This document shows positions 43,987 to 55,563 of a stretch of 64,000 nucleotides of DNA, in pieces. The position numbers were made by a program, and so were the translations under genes. The number at the start of each line of letters is the position of its first letter. Position 1 is the stretch's first letter. Origin of the DNA: Laccaria trichodermophora (taxonomy: Eukaryota; Basidiomycota; Agaricomycetes; Agaricales; Hydnangiaceae). The notes under the pieces were generated by a model. That model was not told the origin of the DNA, made no database searches, and was given only the letters and a program-made list of their open reading frames with translations. The stretch is taken from positions 694,763 through 758,762 of the forward strand of contig JACTVC010000010.1 in assembly GCA_018417955.1 (NCBI GenBank). Direction: 5' to 3'.

Positions 43987-44494
43987 GAAGCATGGACATA
44001 TGTGTCGGCGCTGGAGCCTATAAATAGTCTTGAATAGAAAGTTTCATCATGGCCGGTCACCCACTATCTTGCGGCGTCTCGGTTCAGAAATTGGGGTCGA
44101 CCATTCTTGTGAGCGGTACGCAAGGTTTTATGATAATCTCTGAGAAGTTTTTCCATCAAGTTCAGTGAGCTTGAGATGTTTCTCCAGGTACCTTTCAAAA
44201 CTGGGATCTGGGTTAACCCCTTAGTCTTTATCTAAAATGAAAAACCCTCGAAAACTGGTCGCGGGAAAACGAGGCGAAAGAACAATGCAAATTCAAAGCT
44301 AGAGGCTCTGTCGTCTTCCAAGTTCCGTTGCTGCAACTATATCAGATGTCATTGAAGGTGAAAGAATATGTGGGGATTCGATAGATTCTGAAGTCTAACA
44401 TGATCAACAAAAGCCCGAAATGCTAATCAACACCAACTCGCACCAACCAGCTGGCGTCTGGCAATTTTAAGTTCATAAGCGAAACAAATTTGAG
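43987..44494. other. Spacer after IST1
   Basis: 508 bases with no supported exon, RNA gene or repeat; should include the IST1 3' region. Confidence 0.45.
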
Positions 44495-44845
44495 TCAGCG
44501 GACGCCAGCGGAGATATGTGAATTCGCCAGCAGCGCCACAAAGAATCGGCGGCGGTAGGATAGGTAGGACCCACTGACGATATCTTTTCCAGGAGCATGC
44601 CGCAGATCTATTAGGCTATTACATGGCACAAAGGCGGCCAATGGACGGAGCAACTTGGCAAGGATGTGCACCATGATGACATGGATGATGTTCAGGGCAC
44701 TTGGCGTGATTTCTAAGTCAGGTGGCCATTTTACACATATCTCCGTCACGACACCGCTTGGGGTGGGTGCCGCCGCTTCGTCGGTCTGCTTAGTCCTTCG
44801 CTGACTAGTACCAGTGTTTAGCATTCGTGCCGTGGCTCGAGACAT
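44495..44845 (-). CDS. Possible small protein, unrecognised
   Basis: An uninterrupted 116-codon frame from ATG 44845 to a stop at 44495, divergent from the methyltransferase gene. The middle (LNIIHVIMVHILAKLLRPLA) is hydrophobic and could be a membrane helix or part of a histone-like fold; the start is basic. No family recognised. Introns inside it cannot be excluded, and it may not be a gene. Confidence 0.3.
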   Translation of the reverse strand: MSRATARMLNTGTSQRRTKQTDEAAAPTPSGVVTEICVKWPPDLEITPSALNIIHVIMVHILAKLLRPLAAFVPCNSLIDLRHAPGKDIVSGSYLSYRRRFFVALLANSHISAGVR

Positions 44846-45042
44846 CGAACTCTAGTTCTCTTACTTCTTGAAGTATACCGGCTAGAGACCGCGACAACAC
44901 TCCGATTATTACTCGCGCTTGCACTGTGGTCCCTTGACCTGACACGTTCTTCGTTCGGACAGATTCTCAAATCCGCCGTGTAACGTCTTGGAATTCGGCT
45001 GAACTTTATCTCGGATGTCTTAAATGGGTTAACTCGACACAC

Positions 45043-46572
45043 ATGGACAGATATAAATCTTTAGAGGCCCTCAACATCATCGCCCCAGCGGCCACATCCA
45101 GCTCGAATCCACAAATGGCTTCACCACCCCACTATTTTTATCATGATCCAAGCGAATTCATGGACAGCGACGCCGAAAGCGAGGCGCTTTCCACAACGTC
45201 CATGCCTCCGTTCAGTGCTACTCCCAGCGTTGCGAGTTCGCGTACCTCATATGATGCTGCTGCCGCCTCTACGAGATCTGTTTCGCCTGTACCATCTGTC
45301 ATCTCAATGACAGACTCCGTGCGCAGTCAAATCTACAGGAGCAAATATGGTCGCGAGTTTAACAATTTTTCAGATATATATGCCCTGCCCGCGGACGAGG
45401 AAGAGATGAATCGCCTTGGTATGTTATTGTTCAGTCTGTACAACTGTTAACAACTGTTTCCCGCAGATCAGCAACATGCTATACTCGTTGATGTTATGGG
45501 TGAAAAATACCCCGCACCTGTGGCGGACGTCATGGCGGATGATGTTCCGGGGGAGAGGAAGGCGTGTCTGGATCTTGGTTGTGGAAGTGGGGGATGGTAA
45601 GCCAATTTTAGAATATTCTTTCTTGCTCGCTTAAGTTTGTCCCATCAGGATATTAGATGTCGCACGCGATTTTCCAAATTGCAACGCTGTGGCAGTCGAT
45701 CTTATACCCATGCAATCTTTGTACGAAATTCGACATTCTGTTGATCCGTTAACTCAAGCCCCTCATAGATCCATGCCTCCTAACCTCAGGTGGGAACGTT
45801 AGGCCGCTTAGATAGGCTCGCAAGTCTTGACATTCGCGTTTTTGCTGTAGGAGTGAGGTCGACGACATCAACCTAGGTCTGGAACACTATTATGGCGATT
45901 TCAATGTTGTCCACGTGCGACTTGTATCATCCGGTGTGAGTCACAGATTTTCATAGAGTTGTCCTACCCACCAATTGCGGGGTTTTCTTTGCATGACTAG
46001 GTCAAAGATTATTGTCGCCTCGTTGATCAAATTAGCCATGTCCTTCGGCCGGGGGGGTTAATCGATTTGGCCGAATTTGACTTCCATGTATACGACGAAA
46101 ACCACCAGAGACTGGAGCCCGATACACATCAAGTCGGGCCTCCCTGGTGGGCTCGTTGGATGACCTTTGTGAGATTAGCCATCCAACAGATTGGCGGACA
46201 CACGGATGCTGCGACTCACTTATGGGATTGGGTCTCTAACCACCCCGCTTTTGAGCAGCCGGTGTACAGAGAATATTGGATGCCTATTTGCACAAGTCCC
46301 ACCGACAGCGACTCTGGACGGCAATTATGCCAACGGCTGAGCGGTGATGCACTGGTACGTAATGATACAATTTCAGTTTGATGTGGCATAGTCTTACGCT
46401 GCTCCTTTAACAGAGCTTTTTGAGAGGGACGCGCCCTCTGCTGCTTGGAAGTGGGCTAGCAGAGGATCTTGTCACAGAGCTCATCACCAATGCGGAGTCA
46501 GAGCATCGCGATGCGAAGATAATTCAGTATACTCGGCTGCAATGTGTTTATGCCCGGAAAAAGTTTGTTTAA
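45043..46572 (+). CDS. SAM-dependent methyltransferase
   Basis: Begins MDRYKSLEALNIIAPAAT with a Ser-rich N-terminal tail of about 90 residues (ATSMPPFSATPS-like composition), then FNNFSDIYALPADEEEMNRL. The SAM-binding motif I is ACLDLGCGSGGW (split by an intron after GG), followed by ILDVARDFPNCNAVAVDLIP. Later motifs are INLGLEHYYGDFNVVHVRLV and VLRPGGLIDLAEFDF. The C-terminal cap includes GPPWWARWMTFVRLAIQQIG and ends VYARKKFV. This is the class I fold seen in many fungal methyltransferases, including LaeA-like regulators; the substrate cannot be told. No biosynthetic cluster surrounds it. At least five introns are needed. Confidence 0.78.
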
Positions 46573-46875
46573 TCTCTATCGGATTTACAGCGATCGAGCG
46601 CCTTCCCAACTCCTCCAGGAATGGACCGCTCGTTTGCCCACTCTGCGATGTTGACAGGTTGTCTTTATCCACCAGTCCTCGTGGAGTCGTGGGTCATGAG
46701 TGAGCCTGGAGTGGTGTGCTCGTCGACTTCTGTATTTTTTGAGTATACGCTGCAGACATCCATGTACTTTATGCACGCTTTACGACTCATCAGAGTTGTT
46801 ACGTAATGTGAAGGTTGTAGATCTCAAGACTTCATCAGTCCTGCAGCCTGCTTGATACAAGCTTGATAAAGTATC
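46573..46875. other. Short spacer ahead of the Ski2 gene
   Basis: 303 bases. A plus-strand frame at 46621-46806 lacks motifs and is not called. Confidence 0.45.
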
Positions 46876-49800
46876 ATGGATGTGGGACTACAAATCGAGT
46901 TGATTCATCAGATCGTCAATCCACGCGCAGAAGATGCTGAGGCTCTTTTAGAAAGCTTAGGGCTCGCCAGATTTCCGACTCAAGAGGAAGTGCATCGCGA
47001 CATTGAACAGAAGTTGCTTCTACCGCCTCGATCCTTCCCAAAAAGCTGGCTGCCGGAATTTCAAGTGTGGGCCCAATTCCAACCGTCATACCCGTCGACT
47101 GACCACCTCCTACAGGCACTGGGACCGCCATCTATCTGTCCCCAGCCTTTTACAATTTGAAACATCTCCTCCGCCTACAGAGCTGACTTTTGTTCGTGCT
47201 GGTCTCGAGGGGCGCGTTACCGGATATGCTGAGGTAAGCTTGAAAAAGGATCTGTACTTTTTTCTTTCTTGTAACATTCGCGAAGACACCTTCCCGTCGT
47301 GTTTCTACTGGTCTGACCTCCACATCTCTCGATCGTGCCCCAGGGCCAAGCAATACGTTCGTCCGGGGAAAATCCGGGTATGTGCCCTTTTGGCCAGGAG
47401 GTCTGGAGGATGTGTCAAGCCAACCCCCACCACTCGACGGAATTAACCAAAGAGACCGTAAAGGCCTCCGAACAATACCCCCAGGCTTCAGTCGCGGATT
47501 GCGATTGCCAGGAGAGGCTGGTGACGAAGAAGCCTTACTATCAATCGAGGGCGAGTCAGAGGGACCCCGCAAAGCTGATGATGGGGTACATCTACATCCC
47601 CTCACTTTGAATGGGCTAATCCGTTGTTCGAAGGATTCCGAGGTAGATGGCGTTAACTACGATGAAGTTGAAGTCCCACCACACAGAGTAGCAGAAATTG
47701 ATGATTGGTTGCCGACTTCGGTGCGTTCTGGGAGGTCTACCACTTTCCAATCAAACTTACGTCGTACTTGAGACTTCGCACCTCAGGCCAATCAAAACCT
47801 CTCGTGCGCGGATAAATGCCAGAAAACGGGATTGGGCGCACGTCATTGATGTTAATCAGCCATTGACGAAGTTTCGTGAGCTTGTGCCCGACATGGCTCA
47901 TAAGGTCATCCTTGTCCCCCTCTATCTTTCGACCTACTCAAGATAGGTAATCTAGTATCCCTTTGAATTGGATACATTTCAAAAGCAGGCCGTCTACCAT
48001 CTGGAAAAGGGCGACTCCGTTTTTGTTGCTGCTCATACCTCGGCTGGTAAAACTGTAGTAGCCGAGTATGCCATTGCTCTTGCCGAAAAGCATATGACAC
48101 GGTAATGTCCAGTTCTACCTTGACAAAATTAGGTCACTTGACTTGTCATACAGCGCAATCTACACCTCACCAATCAAAGCACTATCTAACCAAAAGTTCC
48201 GAGACTTCAAGCAAACATTCTCATCGTCTACAGTTGGAATTTTGACAGGAGATGTTCAAATCAACCCTGAAGCAAGTTGTCTAATAATGACGACGGAGAT
48301 TCTTCGAAGTATGTTGTACAAAGGAGCTGATTTGATTCGTGACGTGGAATTCGTGATTTTCGACGAAGTCCACTACGTCAACGACGCAGAGGTTTGTTTT
48401 TCCTCCGACATGAACGAATTTTTGTTTACGTTACCGACTTCAGAGAGGTGTTGTTTGGGAAGAGGTGATCATTATGCTCCCAGAACACGTTAACATCATA
48501 CTCCTTTCTGCCACGGTACCCAACACGAAAGAGTTTGCTGATTGGGTTGGGTAAATATCATTTATCAAAAGCAATGTTATATCTAATTCAATTCGTGAAA
48601 CAGACGGACAAAGAAAAAAGACATTTATGTGATCTCGACTCCGCAGCGACCGGTGCCACTTGAGCATTATCTGTATGCTGGTCGAGAAATGTACAAGATT
48701 GTGGATGCGGGCAGAAACTTCCTTGGTCAAGGGTGGGTCCTGTCCTAAGCGTCGCCAGCTGTTGATTTTCTAATTGTATTATCAGATACAAGGAAGCCGG
48801 GGAAGCTTTAAGACGGAAGCAAGATAAAGAACGTGAAGCAGCGGGCTTGCCTCCGGTTCAACGCGTTGGTGCAAGAGGTGCAATTCCTCCACGAGGACAA
48901 CAACGTGGCGGTACACCGGCTCGTGGGGGCCGAGGAGCCCCTCCGACGAGAGGCGGACGTGGAGGAGGATCTGCACCACGAACTATGCACACGGGAGCCG
49001 ATAAGAACATTTACGTCCATCTGTTGGGCCATCTCCGCAAAAAAGCTCTCCTTCCCGTTGTTGTTTTCACCTTTTCTAAGAAACGTTGTGAAGAGAACGC
49101 GGGAACACTGACGAACACAAATCTATGCACTGCTGTGGAAAAAAGTGAAGTTCACGTGGCAATCGAGAAAGCATTGTCACGGCTGAAAGGTGAAAACGGT
49201 AGTGCTTTATGTTCAAATTTAACTTAACGAGTTACACGTAAGGTTCTGACAAGAAACTTCCGCAAATAGCTCGGATGCGCGATCTCCTTTCTCGTGGGAT
49301 TGGCATTCATCATGGTGGTCTACTACCACTCATCAAGGAGGTTTGTCTTTGTTGTAGTGTCTTTCACTTTCTCATCAAAGTTCAGCTGGTCGAAATATTG
49401 TTTGCAAGGGGCCTGGTTAAAATTCTATTCGCCACGGAGACGTTTGCTATGGTAAAGATCGCTATCGCTGTGATTTGTGGTTTCATGCATCTCAACTTTT
49501 TGTAGGGTGTCAATATGCCTGCTAAATGTGTGGTCTTCTCCAGCATACGAAAACATGATGGGCGGAGCTTCCGTGACATCTTGCCTGGTGAATATACTCA
49601 AATGGCGGGTCGTGCGGGTCGCCGAGGTCTAGATCCTACGGGCACAGTTATAATCATGGCCGGTGATTCTCTGCCAGAAGTACGCATTAGTAGCATTTTG
49701 AACCCGAATTTCATGGCTAATGTTGTGTTGGCAGCAAACGACTCTACATGCTGTGATGCTTGGGACGCCTGGAAAACTTTCATCGCAATTTAGACTAACG

Positions 49801-51670
49801 TATAACATGATTCTCAACTTGCTGCGTGTTGAAGCACTCAAGGTGGAGGAGATGATCAAGAGAAGTTTTTCGGAGAATGCCTCGCAGCGATTGCTACCTG
49901 AACAGCAGAAGAAGGTCATCGAGGTAACAAACTTATCCTCGATGTCCCAAATAGATTTACTGATTTATTTATGATGTTTTAGAGTGAAAATGCTCTGAAA
50001 ACACTCCCACGCCTTCAATGTGATATCTGTTTGCCGGACATAGAGGCTTATTATGATAACTGTTTTGAAATCACGAATAAATGTCGCAGCCTCTTGCAGA
50101 CGGCCATGGGGCATCGGCAAGGATCGAAATATCTTGCTTCAGGACGAGTTGTCGTTCTGCGCGATGAGGTAGGTGAACTCATGCACGCGCACAAGATTCT
50201 TAGTATTGATTGTTTTCATAGCACTTTTCTTCTAACAATATTGCAGTTCTTCTGAAACCAGCCCCAGTGCAGTCGTTGGACTCGGTTCTCGAGAAAACCA
50301 GGATATATTATGTATTAGCGTTGGTCGATCAAAATACGAAGTACGCTAAACAAGGTAAACCTTCGACCTGCCCGTTTTCGCAGCACTCACCGGTTTGAAG
50401 ACATCGATCCTCAAGCAGTGCTTCCTTGTTGGCCTCTACTGCCGCAGTCTCTTGTCGTCGAGGATGGTGTTTATGAACTGAGAGCAGTTCCAGTGACTAG
50501 CATCGCACTTTTAACCAATCGGACTATCAAGGTTGGAATTGGGTTGAAAATTGACCCAACTTATTACTTAATTTTGCTAGGTCGATGTTGACGGTGTTGT
50601 GGATCGCCACCTGATTTCCCGTATGAAGGACGGTATTGCTGAGCTGCGACTTCTTCTGGACGAATGGCTATCGAGTGGCTGTATACCTGAAGTCGATTGG
50701 GAGCGGATACGTGACTTGGAATTCCAAGAAACGCTAAGGTCAAGAGATGTGATGATTGGCCAACTGTCAACGAGGGCATGCAGACTATGTCCTGATTTCT
50801 TTGATCATGCAAGGATCTCTCTACTTGTATTGCAAAGGGTCTTACGAATATTTAACAGCTCGCCGTCATTCATGGGCAAAAAGTTCTACGTGCCAATATC
50901 GCGAACCTGAAACTAGCAATATCAGATCAAAATTTAGAGCTTATACCTGACTATGAGCAAAGAGTGGGAGTACTTAAGGAGCTAAAATTCGTCGATGAAA
51001 ATTCGACGGTATTACTGAAGGGTAGGGTTGCTTGTGAGGTAAATTGCACTTGCCATCTCTCATATATCATTCTCCTGATGAATGATAGATTAACTCCGCA
51101 AACGAGCTCGTTTTAACTGAGCTGATTCTTGAGAACACATTGGCTGGATATGAACCGGAAGAGGTCGTCGCTTTGCTGTCTTGTTTTGTTTTCCAGGAGA
51201 AGACCGATATCGAGCCAGTCCTACCACCAAAGCTCGAAATGGGCCGTGACGCTATCATTGCCATTAGCGACAGAGTTGAGCGCATTCAAGACTCTTACAA
51301 GGTAGTGGTGGAGGAGTTTCGGTCCGGTCTTAAATTCGGTCTCGTTGAAGTGGTTTATGAGTGGGCGAAAGGAATGGTGAGAATCATGCCTTTAGTTGTC
51401 CTTCAACTCCAAACCCTTTTTTAGCCTTTTGAACAAATCACTGCATTGACCGATGTTGCAGAGGGAACAATTGTACGGGTAATTACACGTCTTGACGAGA
51501 CCTGTCGCGAAGTGCGAGATGCTGCGCGTGTTATCGGAGATTCAGAACTCTTCAAGAAAATGGAAGAATGCCAAATAAAGATCAAACGCGATAGTACGTG
51601 CCGTTTCTTCATTGCTTGGGTTTAACCTGATGTTTTGAAAGTTGTATTCGCGGCGAGTCTGTACTTTTAA
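46876..51670 (+). CDS. SKI2: Ski2-type superkiller DEVH RNA helicase
   Basis: A long gene in many exons from ATG 46876 to TAA 51668-51670. N-terminal Ski2 region: [58 protein letters not shown]. Helicase motifs: [20 protein letters not shown] (I), [15 protein letters not shown] (Ia), [31 protein letters not shown] (II, DEVH), [15 protein letters not shown] (III), [26 protein letters not shown] (V) and [14 protein letters not shown] (VI). The insertion arm contains a Gly/Arg-rich stretch ([20 protein letters not shown]). The C-terminal DSHCT region closes the gene ([17 protein letters not shown], [35 protein letters not shown]). Ski2 feeds RNA into the cytoplasmic exosome for 3'-5' decay. Secure call. 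Confidence 0.93.
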
Positions 51671-51767
51671 TTGTGGTGTTGTGTATAATATAACGATCAT
51701 GTGACCAATGTTGATGCGATGACGCTTGACGCGACAGGACTTTCGCCAAACTTGTGCTACCTCCACC

Positions 51768-53251
51768 ATGGCGAAACCTATCAACAGCGAATTAGATTCT
51801 CTCTCCCTTTCCGATATCGACGAAACCCATTCATCCTTTTCAAGGAAACGTCCTCGCCACCGTCTCAATGAGGACAGCCCTGGTCCCGTTGAGGTAACGG
51901 ATGACGGTCGGCCAAAGACAAGAAGGGTGAATCCCGCTCGACTCGCAATACGCCTTGGGCCAGAGTTGGTATCAGAGATGGAAGCTTACATTGTGCCAGG
52001 GGCTAAGATGCCCAATTTCACCGTTCGTAAAGACTTTCAAGAACGCTATTCTGTTGACCGGCGACACATCTATGATTATTTCCATTCGAGAGGTAAGCAA
52101 TTTCTAAGAGATTTTTGCGGAAGTTTCATATCAATATTCCAGGCTTGCGAGTTGCTAAAGAAGACAAGCACACCAATCTGACTAGAGGACGCACCAACAA
52201 AGTCGGTTCACAGGCTTTTCTCTAGAAATGCATTAACTCACCCGATTATTAGGTATCATCTTTGGGTTCATCTGAGGGAGAAATTCCTGGACTCGCTCCG
52301 CCCAGAATTTTCATTGCACCATCGAAACCATCACTTCCCAAGCAGGCGCAACCGAGGCCGCCCAAGAAAGTCGCCAAGAAGAAGGCCACAAAACTTGGAA
52401 CGCTTGCTCTTTCTACTAGCGTGTCTATCAAGACTAAACTTGTCCCTATCAAGCCATATTCTGACTTCGGTGAAACGCTACCCCCATCTTCGTCGGACGA
52501 AACCAGGACCGTATCTCCTGTCGTAGACGAGCAGCGGGACTCTCCTTGCCCTGAGTTTACTCTGCCCTGCGATCTCTCAGACAGCGCTACCTCCGAAGAC
52601 ATGACTTTTGATTTTGAGGCCTTCAGTCCTTTTGAACCTGCGGTTTACTCCTTGACTGGCTGCGAGATGCTCGCAAACGATTTCCTCCCGACCTACGACT
52701 CAGAGGTGGACCGCTTGATGGCTGTGGACGAGCACCGACCGTTGACCCAAGAAGAACGAACGGGGCTCTATGACTTGATCAATGGCGCACTACCTGGCTC
52801 TATCAACATTGGTGATTCCGATGGTACATATAGCGCATACATGAAGACCAGATCGCATAGATCGATTGATCGCCGCCTTGGAACCAATCACGCAACCGCC
52901 TTTCCTCAGAACTTGAAGTCTACTCGGCCCGAGACAACCGATTCTTATGCAAGCGTTCCTGAGATCAAACTCGATGTCGGCGGCTGGGTGTCTACAGACG
53001 TTGGATATATTGCGCAAGAGTTCGACCCTGCAGAGTTCTCTCAAATTCTAGTCGAATCCAGCTATGTCTGCCCAGAATTGCATTCAGAAGTGCTCGAAGC
53101 TCGGCCGAGTTTGATGATTCACGAAGCCCCAGACATCCCACGAGGTGCTAATCAAAGTAACATTCGAAAGCAAGTTCAAGGAGCACGAGTTGCAACGTTT
53201 AGCCCCGAAAGACGTCGGCAGCGAACGTCTTCTGCAAGAGGTGATATATGA
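51768..53251 (+). CDS. Fungal protein with a homeobox-like N-terminal domain
   Basis: The ATG at 51768 gives MAKPINSELDSLSLSDID. An early conserved block reads FTVRKDFQERYSVDRRHIYD then YFHSRGLRVAKEDKHTNL; its helix-turn-helix look and RRHIYDYFHSRG suggest a divergent homeodomain-like fold. Two introns join 51768-52090 to GLRVAKEDK and then to VSSLGSSEG. The rest (about 330 residues) is Ser/Pro-rich and acidic, ending RRQRTSSARGDI. I recognise it only as a conserved agaric protein; DNA binding and a regulatory role are inferred. Confidence 0.6.
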
Positions 53252-53529
53252 TCTCCGACAAACCTGGTAAGTTTATTAATCAACGGAATCACCATGTTCA
53301 ATTTACGGTTTATCTTTAACTTGCATCAGAATAAAACTACCAACCAACTAGCGTCACCCTATCGTGTTTATCCTCCTAGCATCTGAGAAACCTCTTCCTC
53401 CAATTTTCGATATGTTATCCCCTTTGAATAATGTCTTCTTTTGAACTAGACAACTTTGTAATGACAAACCCGAATAATGAGTGAATTATAACCCAACCAA
53501 CTATGATAAGGAGTCGACATGAAACCGGA

Positions 53530-54516
53530 TTAATGGAAGGTGTACGTCTCCATGCAACCGCAAGAGCACAAGATAACTTGACACGGCTCCCCTCCATCAG
53601 GAGGCCGCAGCGTGGAAAACTTTGGACAAAAAATATCGTTTTTCGATTGCAAGCCGCCTTCACATATTCGGGCATGGTTTGGTTCAAACGATTGGTGGTG
53701 GAAATCGAAGTGAAGAGGCGAAAGAGCTTCGACTGGTGAGTTGGCTTGGTGGGTCTTGTGTGGCGGCAAAATGAAATTTTCGCTTATGGATGCGAGCTCG
53801 TCCAGAGAGACGATGGGTATGCGGCGAGATGGACGGGGTTGGTGCAGCTTGATAGGAACTTGTGTTGCATGTGATGGCCAAGATGACGAAGGTGTGATGG
53901 ATGAATTTGGTGGAGACTCAGCCGGAATTGAAGGCAGTGGCGGTAACATTGAAGAATTAGGACCAATAGATAGCTTGCGGTGGGTATCAAAGTGCGTTTG
54001 ATGCGGGTATGATGAATACGACGGTGGAGGGGGGAATATGGTATGCTCTGAAGAAAGTTCATTGGGAGCAAGATCCAATGACATGGGTATCCGGCCACAT
54101 TCCCGTTCGCGATCCCAATAATTGTCCGACATAGCCGTTTCTGACCATGGGCGATGATGTTCGGTGTCCTTTGATAGCTGTGTAGATATAAAATATGGTG
54201 AATTGCCCCTGGCCTCGGCGGAAAAATCTCCCTCGTCCACTGCAAGCGGTGCATGCCAATGATGTGGCGGCGTATCAATCATTCTGGACGATGACGCTGA
54301 CGGTGGGGTCGGAAAATCGCTATTATGAGGTAGCTCGGGGAGGTCGGTGAATAGCGGTGGCTGAAAGCACACATCATGGAGCGCGTCGAATGAAGGCCCT
54401 TGCCTGGCGGTGTTTCCAAAGGAATACCTTGAATGGATGTTAGGACCAATTAGCATGGGGGAATACGGATTGTTGGGGCTAGCATCATCTGCGTAATAGA
54501 ATGGAGCTTGTTTCAT
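53530..54516 (-). CDS. Conserved basidiomycete protein with a cysteine-containing C-terminal tag
   Basis: A single exon of 328 codons from ATG 54516 to TAA 53532-53530. Most is low-complexity Pro/Ser/His-rich sequence (LPPLPSIPAESPPNSS, SSWPSHATQVPIKLHQ). The only ordered-looking part is the last 20 residues, CQVILCSCGCMETYTFH, with four Cys. No domain known to me; function unknown. A TATATAAA sequence lies on the minus strand near 54685-54695, about 170 bases ahead of the start. Confidence 0.6.
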   Translation of the reverse strand: MKQAPFYYADDASPNNPYSPMLIGPNIHSRYSFGNTARQGPSFDALHDVCFQPPLFTDLPELPHNSDFPTPPSASSSRMIDTPPHHWHAPLAVDEGDFSAEARGNSPYFISTQLSKDTEHHRPWSETAMSDNYWDRERECGRIPMSLDLAPNELSSEHTIFPPPPSYSSYPHQTHFDTHRKLSIGPNSSMLPPLPSIPAESPPNSSITPSSSWPSHATQVPIKLHQPRPSRRIPIVSLDELASISENFILPPHKTHQANSPVEALSPLHFDFHHQSFEPNHARICEGGLQSKNDIFCPKFSTLRPPDGGEPCQVILCSCGCMETYTFH

Positions 54517-54681
54517 AGCTCAAGGCGTCGAAAAAGTCAATAGAAGATTGAAAGAGCTGTTCTCCAAACAATTGAAGGACCTTGACGGACCACCCAAAGG
54601 AGTGGAGGGAAACTTAGGGGAGCGAGACCTCACAACGTGGAGAGGGCAAGAGGTAGAAGGTTGACCAACGAAGTTCGGTTG

Positions 54682-54696
54682 GCCTTTATATACATC
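54682..54696 (-). promoter_or_regulatory. Possible TATA box of the 53.5-54.5 kb gene
   Basis: GTATATAAAGG on the minus strand, about 170 bases upstream of the ATG at 54516. Position is plausible for a gene with a leader of about 130 nt; not confirmed. Confidence 0.3.
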
Positions 54697-55563
54697 ACGG
54701 AGCGCTGGGTGTCGTGGATTTCCAGGGCGAGTTACCGTATCTTGCTTTAACCTGTCCAGCCCGTATGAGGCATGTGTTAGCTTGGAAGCCAATTATCTCA
54801 AGATTTCCTGGAGAATCGGCAGGGACGCCACGTCCGTGATTGCCTCCATCGGGCATAAACTGCTGTAATAATCAATACGATCAACAAAAGGCGTCAGAAA
54901 CGATCGCAGTTCCTCTCGGATCCCTGGACACAGCACCTGGCGCCTGCCCGTCACGAAAATGACATGATGAATTGGTAATTCAAAAAGCCTTCAACTCACC
55001 TCCAGGTGCCAAGCATGTAAAAGAACTTGGAGGAATCTGGAGAAATGCGGCCAGAGCGATGCCACGAATTGACCTCGTGGTCCTTGTTATGGCGTAGGTA
55101 GCACCAAGAAAACTCGGACAAAATGGAGGAAAGTGTTTGTTTTGATCCCAAGCACCCACAGACCTTGACCACGTTCCTGATAGAAGATTGCACGAAGAAA
55201 AACAGGGCTATGGAAACAGCACCCAAAATCGACGAGGTGTTACCTTGCGGTAGAAACACAAACACAGGCGGTTTTTCGCCGCCTCATATCACGCCGTTCA
55301 AGGGCCGTGTCTGAATGACAGACTGCGTAAGATTAGATTTAAATAACAACAACACGTTGCCACACGCGAACCACAATTGGCCCCTTTAGCCCTTCTTTCG
55401 TGCAATAACGGTTTGGGCAATCGCTCAGATCGGAGCCAGGTAGCAATGCAATTGTTGGGCTGTAGGGGATGTCATGGCCCCATTAACGTTTGACCACAGG
55501 TTTTAACTTCTACGGCATCGGGTACGAATTCACTAAACAGTTGTGGATGCGCTGTTCGAACAC
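54697..55563. other. Spacer with no supported gene
   Basis: About 870 bases between two minus-strand genes. Overlapping frames at 54996-55265 (minus) and 55123-55314 (plus) have no motif and cover each other, so neither is called. Confidence 0.45.

Noticed and set aside
54996..55314. Overlapping frames on both strands as small genes
   Set aside because: They overlap each other, have no motif, and neither shows splice or start support.
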